DNA of 64,000 bases from Azospirillum brasilense (GTDB taxonomy: Bacteria; Pseudomonadota; Alphaproteobacteria; Azospirillales; Azospirillaceae). Made by a program: the position numbers and the translations under genes. The DNA lies in contig NZ_VITI01000009.1 of the NCBI RefSeq assembly GCF_007827795.1, positions 124,001 through 188,000 of the forward strand, written 5' to 3'. Shown here piece by piece: positions 13,422 through 21,604 of this stretch (position 1 is its first letter; every line of letters starts with the position of its first letter). Below the pieces are notes generated by a model. It did not search any database and was not told the DNA's origin. It saw only the letters and a program-made list of their open reading frames with translations.

Positions 13422-14894
13422 ATGACCGACGCCCGACCGACCCGACATCGCCTCACCCGTTCCCTGGCCGCCCCTTTGGCCGCGCTGGCGGGCCTCGCCG
13501 CCGCAGGACTGCCGGGGCTGGCCCTGGCGGCGGAGGGGGCGGGGGTTCCGCATCTGGACGGGCGCGACCTGAGCGTCCTCTGGGTGATTCCCTTCGCCGG
13601 AATTCTGCTGTCCATCGCGCTGATGCCGCTGCTGGCGCCGTCGTTCTGGCACCATCATTTCGGCAAGGTCGCCGCCGGCTGGGCCGTCGCGTTTCTGCTG
13701 CCCTTCGCGCTGACCTTCGGGGCCAGCCTCGCCACTTACGAGCTGCTGCACACCCTGCTTCTCGAATACATCCCCTTCATCGTTTTGCTGACCGCCCTGT
13801 TCACGGTGGCTGGCGGCGTGCGGATCTGCGGAACGCTGGTGGGAACGCCGCTGGCGAACACGCTGGGGTTGGGGCTGGGCACGCTGCTGGCGAGCCTGAT
13901 GGGGACCACCGGCGCCTCGATGCTGCTGATCCGCCCGCTGATCCGCGCCAACGAGCACCGGCGGCACAAGGTGCACACCATCGTCTTCTTCATCTTCCTG
14001 GTGTCGAACGTCGGCGGGTCCCTGACTCCGCTGGGCGATCCGCCGCTGTTCCTGGGATTCCTGAAGGGGGTCGGCTTCTTCTGGCCGACCGTGCACCTGT
14101 TCTGGCCGATGATGCTGGTGGCCGGCTGCCTGCTGGCGATCTACTTCCTGCTTGACCTCTATCTGCACACCAAGGACCCCGGCAAGCACCCGCTGATCGA
14201 GGGCGTGCATGAGCGGGAGCCGGTGCGGATCGAAGGGGCGGTGAACCTGCTCCTGCTCGTCGCCATCGTCGGCGCGGTGCTGCTGAGCGGCGTCTGGCAT
14301 CCGGGGGTGGGGGTGGAGATCTACCACATCCACGTGCCGCTGGAGACGATCGCCAGCAACCTGCTGCTTCTGGGAATCGCCGGCCTGTCGCTGAAGCTGA
14401 CCAGCGCGCGCAGCCGCCGTCTGAACGCCTTCACCTGGGGTCCGATTCTTGAAGTGGCGAAGCTGTTCGCCGCGATCTTCCTGACCATCATTCCGGCCAT
14501 CGCCATCCTGCGGGCGGGCACCGACGGGGCGCTGGGCGCCATCATCGCGGCGGTGAACCAGGACGGCCAGCCGGTTCCGGCGGCCTATTTCTGGGCGGCC
14601 GGCCTGCTGTCCAGCTTCCTCGACAACGCACCCACCTACCTGATCTTCTTCAACACCGCGGGCGGCGACGCGCAGGTGCTGATGACCGACCTCGCCGTGA
14701 CCCTGGCGGCGATTTCGGCGGGTGCGGTGTTCATGGGCGCCAACACCTACATCGGCAACGCGCCGAACTTCATGGTCAAGGCCATCGCGGAGGAGCGCGG
14801 CGTGGCGATGCCGAGCTTCTTCGGCTACATGCTGTGGTCCTTCGGCATCCTGGTGCCGCTGTTCGTCCTGGTGACCTGGGTGTTCTTCGTCTAG
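13422..14894 (+). CDS. Putative sodium:proton antiporter (ArsB/NhaD superfamily)
   Basis: A polytopic membrane protein of about 490 residues of the ion-transporter (ArsB/NhaD) superfamily. A signal-like N-terminus (hydrophobic stretch ending GLALAAEG) is followed by roughly 11-12 hydrophobic segments. Conserved intramembrane loops include GTTGASMLLIRPLIRAN and SNVGGSLTPLGDPPLFLGF in the first half, and SSFLDNAPTYLIFFN and MGANTYIGNAPNFMVKAIAE in the second, giving the two-fold repeat typical of the superfamily. Na+/H+ exchange is the usual annotation for close relatives; the ion is inferred. Two ATGs lie 9 bp apart (13413 and 13422); neither has a strong Shine-Dalgarno. The gene is monocistronic and ends at a 19-bp inverted repeat. 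Confidence 0.78.
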   Translation: MTDARPTRHRLTRSLAAPLAALAGLAAAGLPGLALAAEGAGVPHLDGRDLSVLWVIPFAGILLSIALMPLLAPSFWHHHFGKVAAGWAVAFLLPFALTFGASLATYELLHTLLLEYIPFIVLLTALFTVAGGVRICGTLVGTPLANTLGLGLGTLLASLMGTTGASMLLIRPLIRANEHRRHKVHTIVFFIFLVSNVGGSLTPLGDPPLFLGFLKGVGFFWPTVHLFWPMMLVAGCLLAIYFLLDLYLHTKDPGKHPLIEGVHEREPVRIEGAVNLLLLVAIVGAVLLSGVWHPGVGVEIYHIHVPLETIASNLLLLGIAGLSLKLTSARSRRLNAFTWGPILEVAKLFAAIFLTIIPAIAILRAGTDGALGAIIAAVNQDGQPVPAAYFWAAGLLSSFLDNAPTYLIFFNTAGGDAQVLMTDLAVTLAAISAGAVFMGANTYIGNAPNFMVKAIAEERGVAMPSFFGYMLWSFGILVPLFVLVTWVFFV

Positions 14895-14903
14895 GTCCCC
14901 CCC

Positions 14904-14947
14904 ACAAGGCCGGCGGGCGGCAGCGAAGTGCCGCCCGCCGGCCTTGT
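14904..14947. terminator. 19-bp perfect inverted repeat between convergent genes
   Basis: Arms 14904-14922 and 14929-14947 pair perfectly over 19 bp around a 6-nt loop (GCGAAG). It lies between the antiporter (+, stop 14894) and the universal stress protein (-, stop 14954), so it can act for both. There is no U-tract on either side, so it is a stem-loop terminator or mRNA 3'-end stabiliser rather than a canonical intrinsic terminator. Confidence 0.7.
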
Positions 14948-14953
14948 GCGCCC

Positions 14954-15778
14954 TCAATGGGACATCAGGACCGGGGTGGTGAGGTTCGACAGCACCGTGC
15001 GCGTCGCCCCGCCCAGCACCAGCTCGCGCAGGCGGGAATGGCCGTAGGAGCCCATCACCAGCAGGTCCCCGCCCAGGCTGCGATGGCTGTCCAGAATGAT
15101 CTCCCCGACGTCGCCGCCCTGGAAGATGCTGGCCTGATGCTGGCTGCGGACACCGTGGCGCTCCAGCCAGATCATCAGATCGCGGCCGCTGTCCAACGCA
15201 TGGCCCGGCGGGTCGATGGTGACCACCGTAACCCGTTCCGCCGCCTTTAGGAATGGCATGGCGTTGCGCACGGCGCGCCCGGCTTCCCGCGTGTTCTTCC
15301 AGGCCACCACCACATGGCGGCCGATCTCCGTCCGGGGCGGGAAACTGAAGGGAAGCACGAGGGTCGGGCAAGAGCTGGTCAGCGGAAGACGGTCCGGCAC
15401 CTGGAGCATCACCCGGTCGCCGAGGTCGTCCCCGTGGCTCTGGGTCACGATGGCCAGGTCGGCATAGGCGGCGCGGGCGGCCAGCAGCTCCACATGGTCC
15501 CCTTCGTCGACCGTCCAGGAATAGGAGCAATCCTTCAACGCCGACCGCACCTCCTGTTCGATCAGTCCGGCCTTCTCGTGGGCGATGGCCGTGGCCTCGG
15601 CGATGTAGGCGTAGGAGGCGGCGCGCCCGGTCACCGCGGGGGGCATCGACACCGGCGTGGCGACGAACAGCACCTCGACAAAGGCCGAGAAGCGCTTGGC
15701 GAGACCGACCGCGACCTCAAGCCGTTGGGTGTGGCGGTCGTCGTTCGACATGTGCAGCAGGATCGTCTTGATCGGCAT
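14954..15778 (-). CDS. Universal stress protein, tandem UspA domains
   Basis: A 274-residue cytoplasmic protein with two UspA folds in tandem. The first begins MPIKTILLHMSNDDRHTQRL; the second ends with the ATP-binding signature GGDLLVMGSYGHSRLREL followed by GGATRTVL (Gx2Gx9GS/T type). The ligand motif is complete only in the second domain, as is common in tandem proteins. The start at 15778 is where homologous domains begin; a longer frame adds 14 low-complexity residues. It is the only stress-response gene near; role is inferred from the family. Confidence 0.88.
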   Translation of the reverse strand: MPIKTILLHMSNDDRHTQRLEVAVGLAKRFSAFVEVLFVATPVSMPPAVTGRAASYAYIAEATAIAHEKAGLIEQEVRSALKDCSYSWTVDEGDHVELLAARAAYADLAIVTQSHGDDLGDRVMLQVPDRLPLTSSCPTLVLPFSFPPRTEIGRHVVVAWKNTREAGRAVRNAMPFLKAAERVTVVTIDPPGHALDSGRDLMIWLERHGVRSQHQASIFQGGDVGEIILDSHRSLGGDLLVMGSYGHSRLRELVLGGATRTVLSNLTTPVLMSH

Positions 15779-15857
15779 GGTCTCGCTCGCAGGTTTCGAA
15801 CCGGATGACCGGGACTCCATTGGTAACGTTTGCCGGGCCGGTCTGGCAACGGCGTGG

Positions 15858-16616
15858 CTAGCGGCTGGCGAGGCCGGTGCCTCCGTCCGTGCGGGGGGCG
15901 GGGGGCAGTCCGGAGATTTCCAGGAGCAGCTTGCTGAGAATGGCGTCGGCGAACGCTTCGAAGCTGACGGCGGGCACCAGGAAGGCGCCGGGTCCGCCGA
16001 TCACATGCTCCTCGTAATAGCCGTCGAGGTTCGTCGGCGCCGCCCCGCCCCAGGGATTGGGTCGGTCGTTCAGGATCGGCAGGCCGTTGATGGTGATCCC
16101 CGCGGCGACGGCCTCGTCGCGCGCCCATTGCACCGGGCGGCCGCGGTTGTTGACCCCGTCCCCCGACACGTCGATCACCCGCCGCGTCCCCTCGAATCCA
16201 TTGTCGTTGAACAGGCGGGCGCTGAAGTCGATGGCGGCGCTGATCGAGGTCCACTGCGCGCTGAGGGTTGGCGATTCGGCGATGGAGGATGAGAAGGCCT
16301 CGACGCTGCCCTGGTCGCCCAGCAGGGTCCAGGGCACGGAGATGCGCTGGAAACTGTCCCCGGCCCATTCGATGTAGGTGACGGCGATGCGCCCGAAGGG
16401 GCCGCCGCGGATGGCCGCCTGGACCTTCGGGTCGGTGAGGGCGGCGACGTAGCCTTCCCGCTGGAGGCGGCCTTCCTCCGCGTCCACGCTGCCGGACACG
16501 TCCACGGCCAGCACCAGTTCCAGATCGACCGGCGTGTCAGCCAGGGCCGACGCGCCCGCTCCACCGGCCACAAGAACCGCGACGGCCACCCCCGCCAGAC
16601 GCCACGCACCGTCCAT
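15858..16616 (-). CDS. DUF1194 (VWA-like) exported protein
   Basis: A 252-residue protein with an N-terminal signal peptide (hydrophobic AVAVLVAGGAGASALA then D) and a von-Willebrand-A-like fold. The MIDAS motif DVSGS is at about residue 40 and a second conserved segment, VIDVSGDGVNNRG, lies in the middle; these define DUF1194. Function of the family is unknown; metal-dependent protein adhesion is what VWA folds generally do. It is 79 bp upstream of the universal stress protein on the same strand and divergent from the deacetylase-like gene. Periplasmic location is inferred from the signal. Confidence 0.85.
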   Translation of the reverse strand: MDGAWRLAGVAVAVLVAGGAGASALADTPVDLELVLAVDVSGSVDAEEGRLQREGYVAALTDPKVQAAIRGGPFGRIAVTYIEWAGDSFQRISVPWTLLGDQGSVEAFSSSIAESPTLSAQWTSISAAIDFSARLFNDNGFEGTRRVIDVSGDGVNNRGRPVQWARDEAVAAGITINGLPILNDRPNPWGGAAPTNLDGYYEEHVIGGPGAFLVPAVSFEAFADAILSKLLLEISGLPPAPRTDGGTGLASR

Positions 16617-16743
16617 GCCGTGCCTCCTCCGCGGATGTCTTCGTCAAGACCCCTTTAGAAAAAAGTTCGCCACACGCCCACGACAAGGGGCCTCGTGCAT
16701 GAGACGTTGACGGACGGGCGTCGCCGCTCCACCTCTCCACCCC

Positions 16744-17895
16744 ATGCCGACCAAATCTCCGAACGAATGTCCCTCCCGCCCGCTCTTCCTGGGCAGCGAG
16801 ATCTACCGGGGCTCCAGCTATGGCCCGAAGCACCCGCTGGCCATTCCGCGGGTGTCCACCGCCATCGACCTCAGCCGCGCCATGGGATGGCTGCCCGACG
16901 CGGCCTACGGCGACAGCCCCCTGGCGTCGCCGCAGGAACTGTGCCGCTTCCACACCCAGGACTATATCGCCGCCCTCCACCGCGCCGAGACGGACCAGCG
17001 CGTGGATGCCGAAACTGGGGAGCGCTACAACCTCGGCCGGCTGGAGAATCCCGTCTTTCCGGAGATGTACCGCCGTCCCGCCATCAGCGCCGGCGCCGCC
17101 ATCCTGGCTGGGCGCCTTCTGGGGGACGCGCCCGCCGGCATCGTCTACAGCCCGGCCAGCGGCACCCACCACGCCCGTCCGGGGCGGGCCAGCGGCTTCT
17201 GCTACCTCAACGCCCCGGTGCTGGGCATTCTGGCTCTGCTCGATTCCGGCATCGAACGGGTGCTCTATGTGGATCTCGATGCCCATCACGGCGACGGGGT
17301 GGAGGACGCCTTCGCCGACGACGACCGTGTGCTGACCGTGTCGGTCCACGAGGACGGGCGTTGGCCCTTCACCGGCAAGGCGGAGGATCGGCCCGGAGCT
17401 CTGGCCGTCAACCTGCCGGTCCCTCCCGAGTTCAACGACACGGAGATGGATTGCCTTCTGGAGACGGCGATCCTGCCGCTGGGGCAGGCGTTCCGCCCCC
17501 AGGCGCTGGTCATTCAGACCGGGGCCGACGCGCTCGCCGAGGACCCGCTGAGCCGGCTGGAGCTGTCGAATGGCGCGCTGTGGCGGGCGGTAAGGGCGTT
17601 GATGGGGCTGGCGCCGCGCCTGATGGTGGTCGGCGGCGGGGGCTACAATCCCTGGTCCGTCGGGCGCTGCTGGGCCGGGATCTGGGCGGTGCTGAACGGC
17701 ATCGACCCGGCGGTGCCGCCGACGCCGCAGGCGGAGGATGTGCTGCGGGCGCTGTCCTGGTCGCGCGCCGCCGGACGCCACCCGCCGGAGCATTGGTTCA
17801 CCACGCTTGCCGACGCGCCGCGTCCCGGCCCGTTGCGCGACGACGTGCGTCGCGTTGCCGCTGCGGCAATAACGAAGATGGTCCGTACTGGATAA
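16744..17895 (+). CDS. Histone deacetylase family protein (AcuC-like)
   Basis: A 383-residue zinc hydrolase of the arginase/deacetylase fold. Visible motifs: GTHHARPGRASGFCYLN with the catalytic His pair at 142-143, VLYVDLDAHHGDGVEDAF with zinc ligands Asp179 and His181, and the C-terminal GGGGYNPWSVGRCW. Family members deacetylate acetyl-lysine, acetylpolyamines or similar amides. The length matches AcuC-like proteins rather than the shorter acetylpolyamine amidohydrolases. No acetyltransferase or acetoin gene is adjacent, so the substrate cannot be inferred. It is divergent from the DUF1194 gene across a 127-bp gap. Confidence 0.88.
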   Translation: MPTKSPNECPSRPLFLGSEIYRGSSYGPKHPLAIPRVSTAIDLSRAMGWLPDAAYGDSPLASPQELCRFHTQDYIAALHRAETDQRVDAETGERYNLGRLENPVFPEMYRRPAISAGAAILAGRLLGDAPAGIVYSPASGTHHARPGRASGFCYLNAPVLGILALLDSGIERVLYVDLDAHHGDGVEDAFADDDRVLTVSVHEDGRWPFTGKAEDRPGALAVNLPVPPEFNDTEMDCLLETAILPLGQAFRPQALVIQTGADALAEDPLSRLELSNGALWRAVRALMGLAPRLMVVGGGGYNPWSVGRCWAGIWAVLNGIDPAVPPTPQAEDVLRALSWSRAAGRHPPEHWFTTLADAPRPGPLRDDVRRVAAAAITKMVRTG

Positions 17896-18051
17896 TCTTT
17901 GGAATGTTTTTCATTCACGTATGTCATGCAGTTGACGTATTGGAACGAATCGGCCAGCCTGATTCGCGCGACTCGCGCTATGCGCTGGCCATTCCGTTGA
18001 ATCTCGCCACGCTGGAAACCGGGAGCCGGAGAGGGAAGGGGCAGGCCGCCG

Positions 18052-18609
18052 ATGTCCAACACCACCTTGCTCCTGCTGACCATCGCCGCGATGATGCTGG
18101 CCGCGGTGCCGGTCGCCATGATGCTGAAGCGCTTTCTTCCCGACTTTCTTCATCGCTCCGCGGGCATCGACCAGCTTGAGAACCGCATCTACGTCCTGCA
18201 TTCGGAGATCCATGAGCTTCAGGACCGGGTGAACGGCAAGGTGCAGCGGCGCAACCAGGTGTCCGCCGAGAAGCACCGCGCCGAAACCGAGAACCGCAAG
18301 ATGGAGCGGGCGATCGCGGAAATCGCCCTCCAGCCGCCGGTGTTCGTCCACGAGGTGGGCGACCCCCAGGCCGGCCTGTCGAAGTTCCTGGTGAATGTCG
18401 CCCAGGAGAAGGCCTCCGCCGGCGGCGACAAGGCCCAGGTCAATCCGATCTGGCGCTGCGCCAACGTTGCCGAGGTCTGGGCATCCGGTGCGGAGGAGGC
18501 CAAGCAACTCGTCGAGGTGGCGTTCCCCTTCAAAATGGGCTTCACCAAAAACTTCCAGAGGACCCAAGGCCGCCCCAACCCCGGACGGATCAAGGCACCC
18601 GCGTCATGA
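18052..18609 (+). CDS. Unknown single-pass membrane/coiled-coil protein (first of a pair)
   Basis: I do not recognise a named family. The 185 residues comprise one N-terminal membrane helix (about 5-25), a heptad-rich stretch with many E, Q, K and R (about 38-95, IDQLENRIYVLHSEIHELQD onward) that should form a coiled coil, then a C-terminal globular part with proline and tryptophan. The ATG of the next gene overlaps its stop by 4 bp, and the partner has the same architecture. The pair looks like a two-component membrane-anchored assembly with cytoplasmic or periplasmic coiled coils. A 156-bp, relatively AT-rich gap upstream probably holds its promoter. Confidence 0.75.
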   Translation: MSNTTLLLLTIAAMMLAAVPVAMMLKRFLPDFLHRSAGIDQLENRIYVLHSEIHELQDRVNGKVQRRNQVSAEKHRAETENRKMERAIAEIALQPPVFVHEVGDPQAGLSKFLVNVAQEKASAGGDKAQVNPIWRCANVAEVWASGAEEAKQLVEVAFPFKMGFTKNFQRTQGRPNPGRIKAPAS

Positions 18610-19160
18610 TGATCAACTTCCTCATCATTTTAGGGATCATCGCCATCGGGGCATGGCTGGGCAATGTGCTGCTGGCGGTCGATTCGCAGGTCGCGCAGAG
18701 CCGCAGCCGGATGCGCGCCGCCAAGGACACGATCGGCAAGCTGGAGGCGACGATCCGCCGGCTCCAGCACGAGGACGAGCACATCGTCAAGGAGATCGAG
18801 GAGTGCATGGCCGACACGGTCGAGGCGCGCCGCAAGCAGTCGGACATCCAGCGGCGTCTGTCCGAGGCGCAGACCAAACAGCGGCCCCAACTCCTGATCC
18901 TGACCGACCGGCGCAACCCGAACGACAAGGAATGGCTGGTGACGGTCGTCAACACGCAGATCGGCGAGATCGACGCGCTGCACCCGCTGGCCGTCGAATG
19001 GGCGCGCGGGCGCGATTATCTCGTCTGGGCCGAGAGCGACCGGGAGGCCGGGGAACGGGCCGTCCGCCGCTTCAGCGCCCGCCCCGGCTACCAGATCAAG
19101 CAGGTCAAGCCACTGACCAAGGACATCTATACCACCGCCACCGACCGGACGGCGGCGTAA
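18606..19160 (+). CDS. Unknown single-pass membrane/coiled-coil protein (second of the pair)
   Basis: A 184-residue protein with the same plan as its upstream partner: membrane helix at about 3-24 (INFLIILGIIAIGAWLGNVLL), heptad-type coiled coil at about 30-95, then a compact C-terminal alpha/beta-looking domain (QLLILTDRRNPNDKEWLVTV, YLVWAESDREAGERAVRRF). The start codon overlaps the previous stop (ATGA). No enzymatic motif is visible. Sequence identity to the partner is low by eye, so this is shared architecture rather than an obvious recent duplication. Function unknown. Confidence 0.75.
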   Translation: MMINFLIILGIIAIGAWLGNVLLAVDSQVAQSRSRMRAAKDTIGKLEATIRRLQHEDEHIVKEIEECMADTVEARRKQSDIQRRLSEAQTKQRPQLLILTDRRNPNDKEWLVTVVNTQIGEIDALHPLAVEWARGRDYLVWAESDREAGERAVRRFSARPGYQIKQVKPLTKDIYTTATDRTAA

Positions 19161-19258
19161 CCCCGCCGGAGAAACGCGGCGGGTGAGACGCCGCTGGACA
19201 GGCGCGCGCCGCGGCGGCATCGTCCAAGCTCTGAACGTCAAGGGATGGGTTGTTCGCG

Positions 19259-19741
19259 ATGATCGGACGGGCTGTGCGTGGCATTTTGGGCGGGCTTCTG
19301 ATGGGGGTCGCGATTGTGCTGTCGGCCATCCCGGCGGCGGCATTGGAGAGTTTCACGCGCTCCTCTCTGACCGTCGAGACGGCGGGCGGCGGCAAGTACC
19401 GCTTCGACGTGGAAGTGGCGGAAACCCCGGCCCAGCAGGCGCAGGGCCTGATGTTCCGCGAGACGATGGCCGCCGATGCCGGCATGCTGTTCACCTACGC
19501 CCGCCCGCAACCGGCCAGCTTCTGGATGAAGAACACGCTGATCCCGCTCGACATGATCTTCATCGGGGCGGACGGCCGGATCGTCAACATCCACGCCAAC
19601 GCCGTGCCGCAGTCGCTGGACGCCGTGAACTCGGCCGGTCCGGTGAAAGGCATTCTGGAGATCAACGGCGGCATGAGCGCGCGTCTGGGCATCCGTCAGG
19701 GCGACCGTGTGGTGCATTCGGCCTTCGGCACCGCCAAGTGA
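19259..19741 (+). CDS. DUF192 family exported protein
   Basis: 160 residues from the ATG at 19259; a TTG at 19250 is an alternative. A signal peptide (RGILGGLLMGVAIVLSAIPAAA) precedes the DUF192 domain, recognised by ETPAQQAQGLMFRETMAADAGMLF, FWMKNTLIPLDMIFIGADGRIV and the C-terminal GGMSARLGIRQGDRV. DUF192 proteins are small beta-barrel-like exported proteins of unknown function. It follows the membrane/coiled-coil pair by about 100 bp on the same strand and may be co-transcribed with it. Confidence 0.88.
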   Translation: MIGRAVRGILGGLLMGVAIVLSAIPAAALESFTRSSLTVETAGGGKYRFDVEVAETPAQQAQGLMFRETMAADAGMLFTYARPQPASFWMKNTLIPLDMIFIGADGRIVNIHANAVPQSLDAVNSAGPVKGILEINGGMSARLGIRQGDRVVHSAFGTAK

Positions 19742-19754
19742 TGGCGCTGCGGCG

Positions 19755-20252
19755 CTAACGAATCGCGCCGGGAAATCCGAAGGCGGCCAGGATGAGCCGG
19801 GCCGCTTCCTCTGGGTCACCGGCTCCGCTCACGGTAACAGCGGCGCGCGGATGCAGCCACCCCCGCAAGGCGCGCCGCAGGCCGGCGGAAGGCGGCATGT
19901 CCTCCAGCACCGCCGCGGGCGTGCCTTGCCGCGCCAGCCGGACGGCGCCAAGGGCCGCCAGCCCCGCGTCCGATCCCACCCCGATCAGCCCGGCCGGCCG
20001 CCGTTCCGCGACGATCCGCGCGAGAGCGAGGACGGAGGTGGCGGTGTGGCGCTTGGCAAGGTCGATCTGGCCGATGCCGGGGTGCAGCCCCGCCCGCAAT
20101 GCCCCCCCGCCCATCGGTGCCACCACGTCGAGCCCGTATCCCCGCCGCCGCAGGGCATCGGCCAGAGCCAGGGCGGCCCGGCCGGCCGGCGTGTCGTCCA
20201 GCCCGGAAACGAAGACGGCGAGACGGGGATGGGGCGGGAAGGTGGGGTTCAC
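19755..20252 (-). CDS. Small glycosyltransferase-like N-terminal domain protein
   Basis: 165 residues, apparently one Rossmann-like half of a GT-B fold: PRLAVFVSGLDDTPAGRAALALADALRRRGY, GLDVVAPMGGGALRAGL, and LALARIVAERRPAGLIGVGSDAGLAALGA. This resembles the acceptor-side domain of family 4 glycosyltransferases, but the nucleotide-sugar-binding half (the E-x7-E region) is absent. It may be a truncated relic, a half-protein needing a partner, or an unrelated Rossmann protein. The start is a GTG at 20252. It converges on the DUF192 gene (13 bp between stops). Weak recognition. Confidence 0.55.
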   Translation of the reverse strand: MNPTFPPHPRLAVFVSGLDDTPAGRAALALADALRRRGYGLDVVAPMGGGALRAGLHPGIGQIDLAKRHTATSVLALARIVAERRPAGLIGVGSDAGLAALGAVRLARQGTPAAVLEDMPPSAGLRRALRGWLHPRAAVTVSGAGDPEEAARLILAAFGFPGAIR

Positions 20253-20371
20253 GGAGTTGGTTTTCGGCGCGGTCGAAGCGGGGCGGCATCATACGTAAGG
20301 TCCACCCTGCGGGATAGATGCGGCTGCGTCTTGCCGTACGCGCGGGGTTCGTGTATTCCACTGCGCGACGT

Positions 20372-20449
20372 CGGGGCGTAGCGCAGTCTGGTCAGCGCGC
20401 CAGTTTTGGGTACTGGAGGCCCCCGGTTCGAATCCGGGCGCCCCGACCA
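20372..20449 (+). tRNA. tRNA-Pro (UGG)
   Basis: A full cloverleaf. The acceptor CGGGGCG pairs with CGCCCCG, the anticodon stem CCAGT pairs with ACTGG around loop TTTGGGT (anticodon TGG), and the T arm is CCCGG-TTCGAAT-CCGGG. The CCA tail is encoded (20447-20449). It lies just upstream of the Complex I accessory gene. Confidence 0.97.
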
Positions 20450-20498
20450 ATGAAATTCGAACGATGCACTACGCACGTATCAGAGGAGATGCCGCGTC

Positions 20499-20795
20499 AT
20501 GAAGGTCCGGATCTACCAGCCGAGCAAAGCGGCCACTCAATCCGGGCGTGCCAAGACGCATCGTTGGCTTCTTGAGTACGAGATCGAAACCCCGCGCCGC
20601 CCGGAGCCGCTGATGGGCTGGATCAGCTCCGGCGACACGCTGAACCAGGTGCGCATCGGTTTCGAGACCTCGGAGGAGGCGGTCGCCTTCGCCCAGCGCA
20701 AGGGCTGGGACTACACGGTCCAGGACGCGCCGGTTCGTCGTGTCCGCCCGCGCAACTACGCCGACAACTTCCGCATGGACCGTCCGCGCTTCTGA
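20499..20795 (+). CDS. ETC Complex I subunit, NDUFS4-like accessory protein
   Basis: A 98-residue protein of the ETC_C1_NDUFS4 family, the bacterial relative of the mitochondrial 18-kDa Complex I accessory subunit. Typical segments are VRIYQPSKAATQSGRAKTHRWLLEYE, PLMGWISSGDTLNQVRIGFETSEEAVAFA and KGWDYTVQDAPVRRVRPRNYADNF. It is thought to stabilise the NADH-oxidising module. The family is essentially restricted to alphaproteobacteria and mitochondria. It stands alone here between tRNA-Pro and tRNA-Arg, away from any nuo genes. Shine-Dalgarno GAGGAG lies upstream of the chosen ATG. Confidence 0.92.
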   Translation: MKVRIYQPSKAATQSGRAKTHRWLLEYEIETPRRPEPLMGWISSGDTLNQVRIGFETSEEAVAFAQRKGWDYTVQDAPVRRVRPRNYADNFRMDRPRF

Positions 20796-20805
20796 TCCGG
20801 ACCGG

Positions 20806-20882
20806 GGCCCCATAGCTCAGTTGGATAGAGCAATCGCCTTCTAAGCGATAGGTCGCAGGTTCGAATCCTGCTGGGGTCGCCA
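20806..20882 (+). tRNA. tRNA-Arg (UCU)
   Basis: Full cloverleaf. Acceptor GGCCCCA pairs with TGGGGTC (one G-U), anticodon stem ATCGC/GCGAT encloses loop CTTCTAA (anticodon TCT), T arm GCAGG-TTCGAAT-CCTGC, CCA encoded at 20880-20882. No integrase gene or duplicated 3' end follows, so there is no sign that it serves as an attachment site. Confidence 0.96.
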
Positions 20883-21326
20883 TCTTCCTTTGCAATGCCG
20901 TTCGTTCGTCATCGGCTTGGACCGTCCGCTGGTCACGTTCAGCGGGCCATCTTCTGATCCCCCGAAACGGTCAACACAGTTATCCCCATATTCCTTTTGT
21001 CGTAGACAATGGAATCGCAAAGCCTTTGGTTGCGGTACAACGCTGACGATTTGCAGTGTATCCAATGGTTTCGCCTCGCGATGACCATGCCCAATTTGGG
21101 GGCATAACGGCAAGGCATCGCCACTCCAACAGGCTTTGAGACTCATCCACAAAGTTATCCACAGAAAATGGGGATAACCCGAAAGCGTCTGCGTGAGGCA
21201 GGGCTAAGGCGTTCTCATGCGCCAATGCCATCACCATCTAGCGCAAGGAACGGTCTCCGTGCCGGTGACGTTTCACGGAGCGCTTGATCAATCCCACGCC
21301 GTTCGGGGTCAGTACGAGGTGATGTC
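20883..21326. other. Gene-free stretch with clustered DnaA-box-like 9-mers
   Basis: A 444-bp gap, visibly more AT-rich than its surroundings, with no plausible gene. It contains TTATCCCCA (20980-20988, +), TCATCCACA (21144-21152, +), the perfect consensus box TTATCCACA (21155-21163, +) and TTATCCCCA on the minus strand (21169-21177). The last three fall within 34 bp, the first two of these with starts 11 bp apart. Two GANTC sites (CcrM type, 21012-21016 and 21140-21144) are also present. This could be a DnaA-binding regulatory region or a replication-origin element. No dnaA, hemE, parAB or gidA/B gene is in the window to support an origin. Confidence 0.45.
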
Positions 21327-21572
21327 TTGGTGGGTTGGGTCGTCAGAACGCTTCTGTTGTGCTTCGTGGTCGGGCTGGTTCTGTCCTTCCTGGACATCAA
21401 TCCGGCCAGCATCCTGACCAACAGTTGGGCCACCATCCAGGACATCGCCCGGCTCGCCGCGGACATGTTCCATTGGGCGCTGCCCTACATCCTGATCGGA
21501 GCGGTGATCGTCGTCCCGTTGTCCGTCATCGGAGCGGTCATGCGCTGGACCCGCACGCGCCACCGTCCATGA
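21327..21572 (+). CDS. Small two-helix membrane protein (DUF6460-like)
   Basis: An 81-residue protein with two hydrophobic helices (about 5-22, TLLLCFVVGLVLSFL, and about 50-70, YILIGAVIVVPLSVIGAVM) joined by a short amphipathic stretch containing DINPASIL. This matches the DUF6460 pattern as I remember it (V-R-L-L..VVG..LS.LGLDP..IL then LGAVIVVP). Function unknown. The start is a TTG at 21327 or GTG at 21330, with GAGG at 21315-21318 as ribosome-binding site; no in-frame ATG is available. Confidence 0.72.
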   Translation: MVGWVVRTLLLCFVVGLVLSFLDINPASILTNSWATIQDIARLAADMFHWALPYILIGAVIVVPLSVIGAVMRWTRTRHRP

Positions 21573-21604
21573 CCGGGATGCGCCGATGACCGCACCCTCA
21601 CAAG

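Noticed and set aside
20806-20882. tRNA-Arg as an integration site
   Set aside because: No integrase gene, no duplicated 3' tRNA end and no foreign-looking gene block follows it.
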